A stretch of 12,786 nt of DNA from J051 sp040752255 (lineage in GTDB: Bacteria > Armatimonadota > Fimbriimonadia > Fimbriimonadales > ATM1), in assembly GCA_040752255.1 (NCBI GenBank), contig JBFMFD010000070.1:1-12786 (forward strand), given 5' to 3'. Position 1 is the stretch's first letter. Every line of letters begins with the position of its first letter. The translations under genes and the position numbers were made by a program. Under the pieces are notes generated by a model that saw nothing but the letters and a program-made list of their open reading frames with translations, made no database searches and was not told the DNA's origin. Shown one piece after another: positions 11,326-12,786 of the stretch.

Positions 11326-12554
11326 CCATGTTCTCCTTTGGCACGGCTGTAGACTTCGACGGTCCAGTAGCTTCCCGTCTGGAGATTGGTGATCCTCAGG
11401 CTTTGAACCGGAGGCGAGATCGCGTTCAGTCGCGCCCGGATCAGGCGCCCTTTCCATGAACGGTTCATGGAGACGACGACGAAACCATCGTCTCCGGCGT
11501 GCGAGAGCGCCTTCTGGAAGACCTCGACGGCTCGCGAGACGGGAAAGTAGTACAGGACCTCGTTGAGCACGACGACGTCGAAGGGCTCCTGCGCCGGAAA
11601 ATCCTCGAAGGCTCCGCTGGCGAAAGTGCAGTTCGGATCGTCCGCGAAGGCGGAACGACAGCGCTTGATCACCTCCTCGGAAAGGTCGAGGCCCGAGTAC
11701 GAACAGACGCGCCCCTTCAGCAGCGGGTACAGCGTGCCGAGCCCGCAGCCCACGTCGAGGACCCGGGCTCCTCCGTCCGGATGACGATCGGCGACGATTC
11801 CCGCGATCGCGTAGTGGCGCCCGCGCTGCGACGGCGAATTCAGGAAATCCCACGAGCCCGAGGCGTAGTTGCGCTCCCACTTCTGTCGGGTATTGGAGAC
11901 GAAGAGATTCCAAAGGTTGTCCAGTTCGTGCTCGATCCCCGTCCAGGGACTGGGGCGATCGAGAAAGAACAGAGGCTTCGAGAAGGCGAGATGGAAGGCG
12001 ATTGTTCCCAATGCGAGGCCGGAAACGATGTCGATGGGGCCATGGAGCTCGATCATGAACGTTGCCAACGCCGCGGTCGTGGTCGCGCCGGCCGCCAAAG
12101 CCGTCATCGCGAAGAACCCGCTCCTGGCGAAGAACAGCGTGACGATGGCGCAGCCCGCGATCAGCAGACAAGGGACGGCCTCAAGGGTTCCCGGCCGAAG
12201 AGATATCGCCAGCAGTCCCCCGGCGCCCAGGGCCAATAGATAGGCGACGAGGAGTCTCCGCAAGGCCCCCTGAATAGCCCTTGCGGCGGGCAGGAGGAAG
12301 GGGATTACCAGGAGCGAGTAGCCGATGCGGTATAGAAAATCCCAGAATCGGAATCCTGTCCTTTCCCGGACCTCCGTGAGGAAGTCAGGCATCCCCGCCT
12401 GGGCTGCGGCGCCGCCGAGGTGAAAGACCATCTCCAATCCTGCGAACCCTACCACGGCCAAACCCGCCGGCAGCCAGATTCCGCGGTCGTAGTTCAGCGG
12501 GAAAAGAGAGTCGAGGCTGGACCGGCGGTTCATCTCGGTTTCAGTGCGCGTCAT
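11322..12554 (-). CDS. Membrane domain fused to a class I SAM methyltransferase
   Basis: 410 residues. The N-terminal half (about 25-195) has about six hydrophobic helices, including WLPAGLAVVGFAGLEMVF, YSLLVIPFLLPAARA and LLVAYLLALGAGGLLAI. The last, HGPIDIVSGLALGTIAFHL, resembles the final motif of PAP2-type phosphatase membrane domains, but the earlier PAP2 catalytic motifs are missing. The cytosolic C-terminal half (about 225-400) is a Rossmann methyltransferase: WERNYASGSWDFL lead-in, motif I VLDVGCGLGT (265-274), acidic D290 in SGLDLSEE, and the FDVVVLNEVLYYF segment (325-337). Substrate unknown; a lipid or other membrane-linked acceptor would fit the fusion. The ATG overlaps the stop of the His-rich microprotein gene (ATGA) and its stop overlaps the next start, so all three are co-translated. 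Confidence 0.88.
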   Translation of the reverse strand: MTRTETEMNRRSSLDSLFPLNYDRGIWLPAGLAVVGFAGLEMVFHLGGAAAQAGMPDFLTEVRERTGFRFWDFLYRIGYSLLVIPFLLPAARAIQGALRRLLVAYLLALGAGGLLAISLRPGTLEAVPCLLIAGCAIVTLFFARSGFFAMTALAAGATTTAALATFMIELHGPIDIVSGLALGTIAFHLAFSKPLFFLDRPSPWTGIEHELDNLWNLFVSNTRQKWERNYASGSWDFLNSPSQRGRHYAIAGIVADRHPDGGARVLDVGCGLGTLYPLLKGRVCSYSGLDLSEEVIKRCRSAFADDPNCTFASGAFEDFPAQEPFDVVVLNEVLYYFPVSRAVEVFQKALSHAGDDGFVVVSMNRSWKGRLIRARLNAISPPVQSLRITNLQTGSYWTVEVYSRAKGEHG

Positions 12555-12658
12555 GATGAAGGTCCCCTTCCTCTCCCCGACGGATCGACGTGGATCGCGG
12601 CATCGCCGTGCTTGTGTCCCTGCGACGTCGTCTGATCGTGGTCGTGTGCGCTTTTCAT
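12551..12658 (-). CDS. His/Asp-rich microprotein, possible metal binder
   Basis: 35 residues, beginning MKSAHDHDQTTSQGHKHGDA and containing IHVDP before a Gly/Arg-rich end. Five histidines and four aspartates in 26 residues form HDHD and HKH clusters typical of Zn/Ni/Co/Cu-binding tails. There is no signal peptide. Evidence that it is translated: an AAGGA ribosome-binding site overlapping the TAA of the preceding gene, 8 nt before the ATG; an intergenic gap of only 11 nt; and an ATGA overlap with the methyltransferase gene downstream. It is easily missed because of its size. It may buffer metal in the cytoplasm or act mainly as a coupling ORF. Confidence 0.6.
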   Translation of the reverse strand: MKSAHDHDQTTSQGHKHGDAAIHVDPSGRGRGPSS

Positions 12659-12669
12659 TGAAAAGGTCC

Positions 12670-12786
12670 TTACTTCATGTGCTTGATGCCGGTGTGTTCG
12701 CCGTGAACCTTAAGAGTCACGGTGAGCGTATTGGGCGTTCGGTTTCTCCAGAACCAGCCGTGGCTCCCGTCGAACGCGGCCATTAG
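12670..12786 (-). CDS. C-terminal end of a membrane-anchor-like protein (5' part beyond window)
   Basis: The frame is open from the right edge to a TAA at 12672-12670, giving the last 38 residues: MAAFDGSHGWFWRNRTPNTL, then TVTLKVHGEHTGIKHMK. The FDG-x-HGW-F/Y-WRNRT pattern followed by beta strands matches, from memory, the C-terminus of proteins annotated as transmembrane anchor proteins next to heavy-metal efflux genes, where it forms an extracytoplasmic beta domain. The family call is moderate; that this is coding is well supported by the 11-nt link to the next operon gene and by the motif. The rest of the operon lies to the right of the window. Confidence 0.68.
   Translation of the reverse strand, partial: LMAAFDGSHGWFWRNRTPNTLTVTLKVHGEHTGIKHMK

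Noticed and set aside
11326..12171. Long minus-strand frame fused in front of the secreted 150-residue protein
   Set aside because: It is an Arg-rich shadow of the methyltransferase gene in another frame; the real start is the signal-peptide ATG at 11325.
1..12786. CRISPR array, tRNA or rRNA genes
   Set aside because: No regularly spaced identical repeats and no tRNA or rRNA landmark sequences were seen; the repeats in the giant gene are coding modules.

Overview
The window is GC-rich DNA from a bacterium, very probably Gram-negative: it has Sec-type signal peptides, periplasmic-looking small proteins and what looks like part of a metal-efflux type operon. No rRNA or other taxonomic marker is present. 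The giant glycine-rich surface protein fits phyla such as Elusimicrobiota or the myxobacterial/bdellovibrio-like groups, but this is only a guess. Almost all real genes lie on the minus strand; the long open frames on the plus strand opposite the glycine-rich gene are shadows.

Region 1 (1-8185, read right to left). A double-receiver, OmpR-type response regulator (6998-8185) has a near-leaderless promoter. After about 140 bp comes a secreted protein of about 1839 residues (1338-6857). It has two copies of glycine-rich module A, a fibronectin III domain, two copies of module B, and a C-terminal region with another degenerate duplication and a DUF11-like fold. It appears to start at a CTG codon behind a strong ribosome-binding site. 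The next two genes overlap the one before: a secreted HEAT-repeat protein (GTGA overlap) and a polytopic membrane protein that runs off the left edge. An 8-bp direct repeat with 11-bp period lies between the regulator and the giant gene and looks like an OmpR/PhoB-family binding site, so this may be a self-contained regulator plus cell-surface operon.

Region 2 (8186-10288). A small unknown plus-strand protein diverges from the regulator and converges on a cysteine-rich ECF-like sigma factor (8733-9335) with no visible anti-sigma gene. Upstream of the sigma gene are about 950 bp with no convincing protein gene. They hold a 17-bp inverted copy of the sigma gene's translation start, a cluster of hairpins, a strong intrinsic terminator at the end of a possible structured minus-strand RNA, and the C-terminal remnant of an IS3-family transposase broken by an in-frame TGA. 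This looks like accessory or decayed DNA.

Region 3 (10289-10790). A complete fluoride-resistance unit: a CrcB/Fluc fluoride channel gene preceded by a crcB-type fluoride riboswitch. Its 3' aptamer strand is shared with a 12-bp terminator hairpin.

Region 4 (10873-12786). A tightly coupled minus-strand operon with ATGA overlaps: the 3' end of a membrane-anchor-like protein ending in an FDGSHGWFWRNRT-type motif, a 35-residue His/Asp-rich microprotein, a membrane-domain/SAM-methyltransferase fusion, and a secreted 150-residue protein with an HDEGH N-terminus. From memory, the end proteins resemble accessories of heavy-metal RND efflux clusters; the main transporter would lie beyond the right edge.
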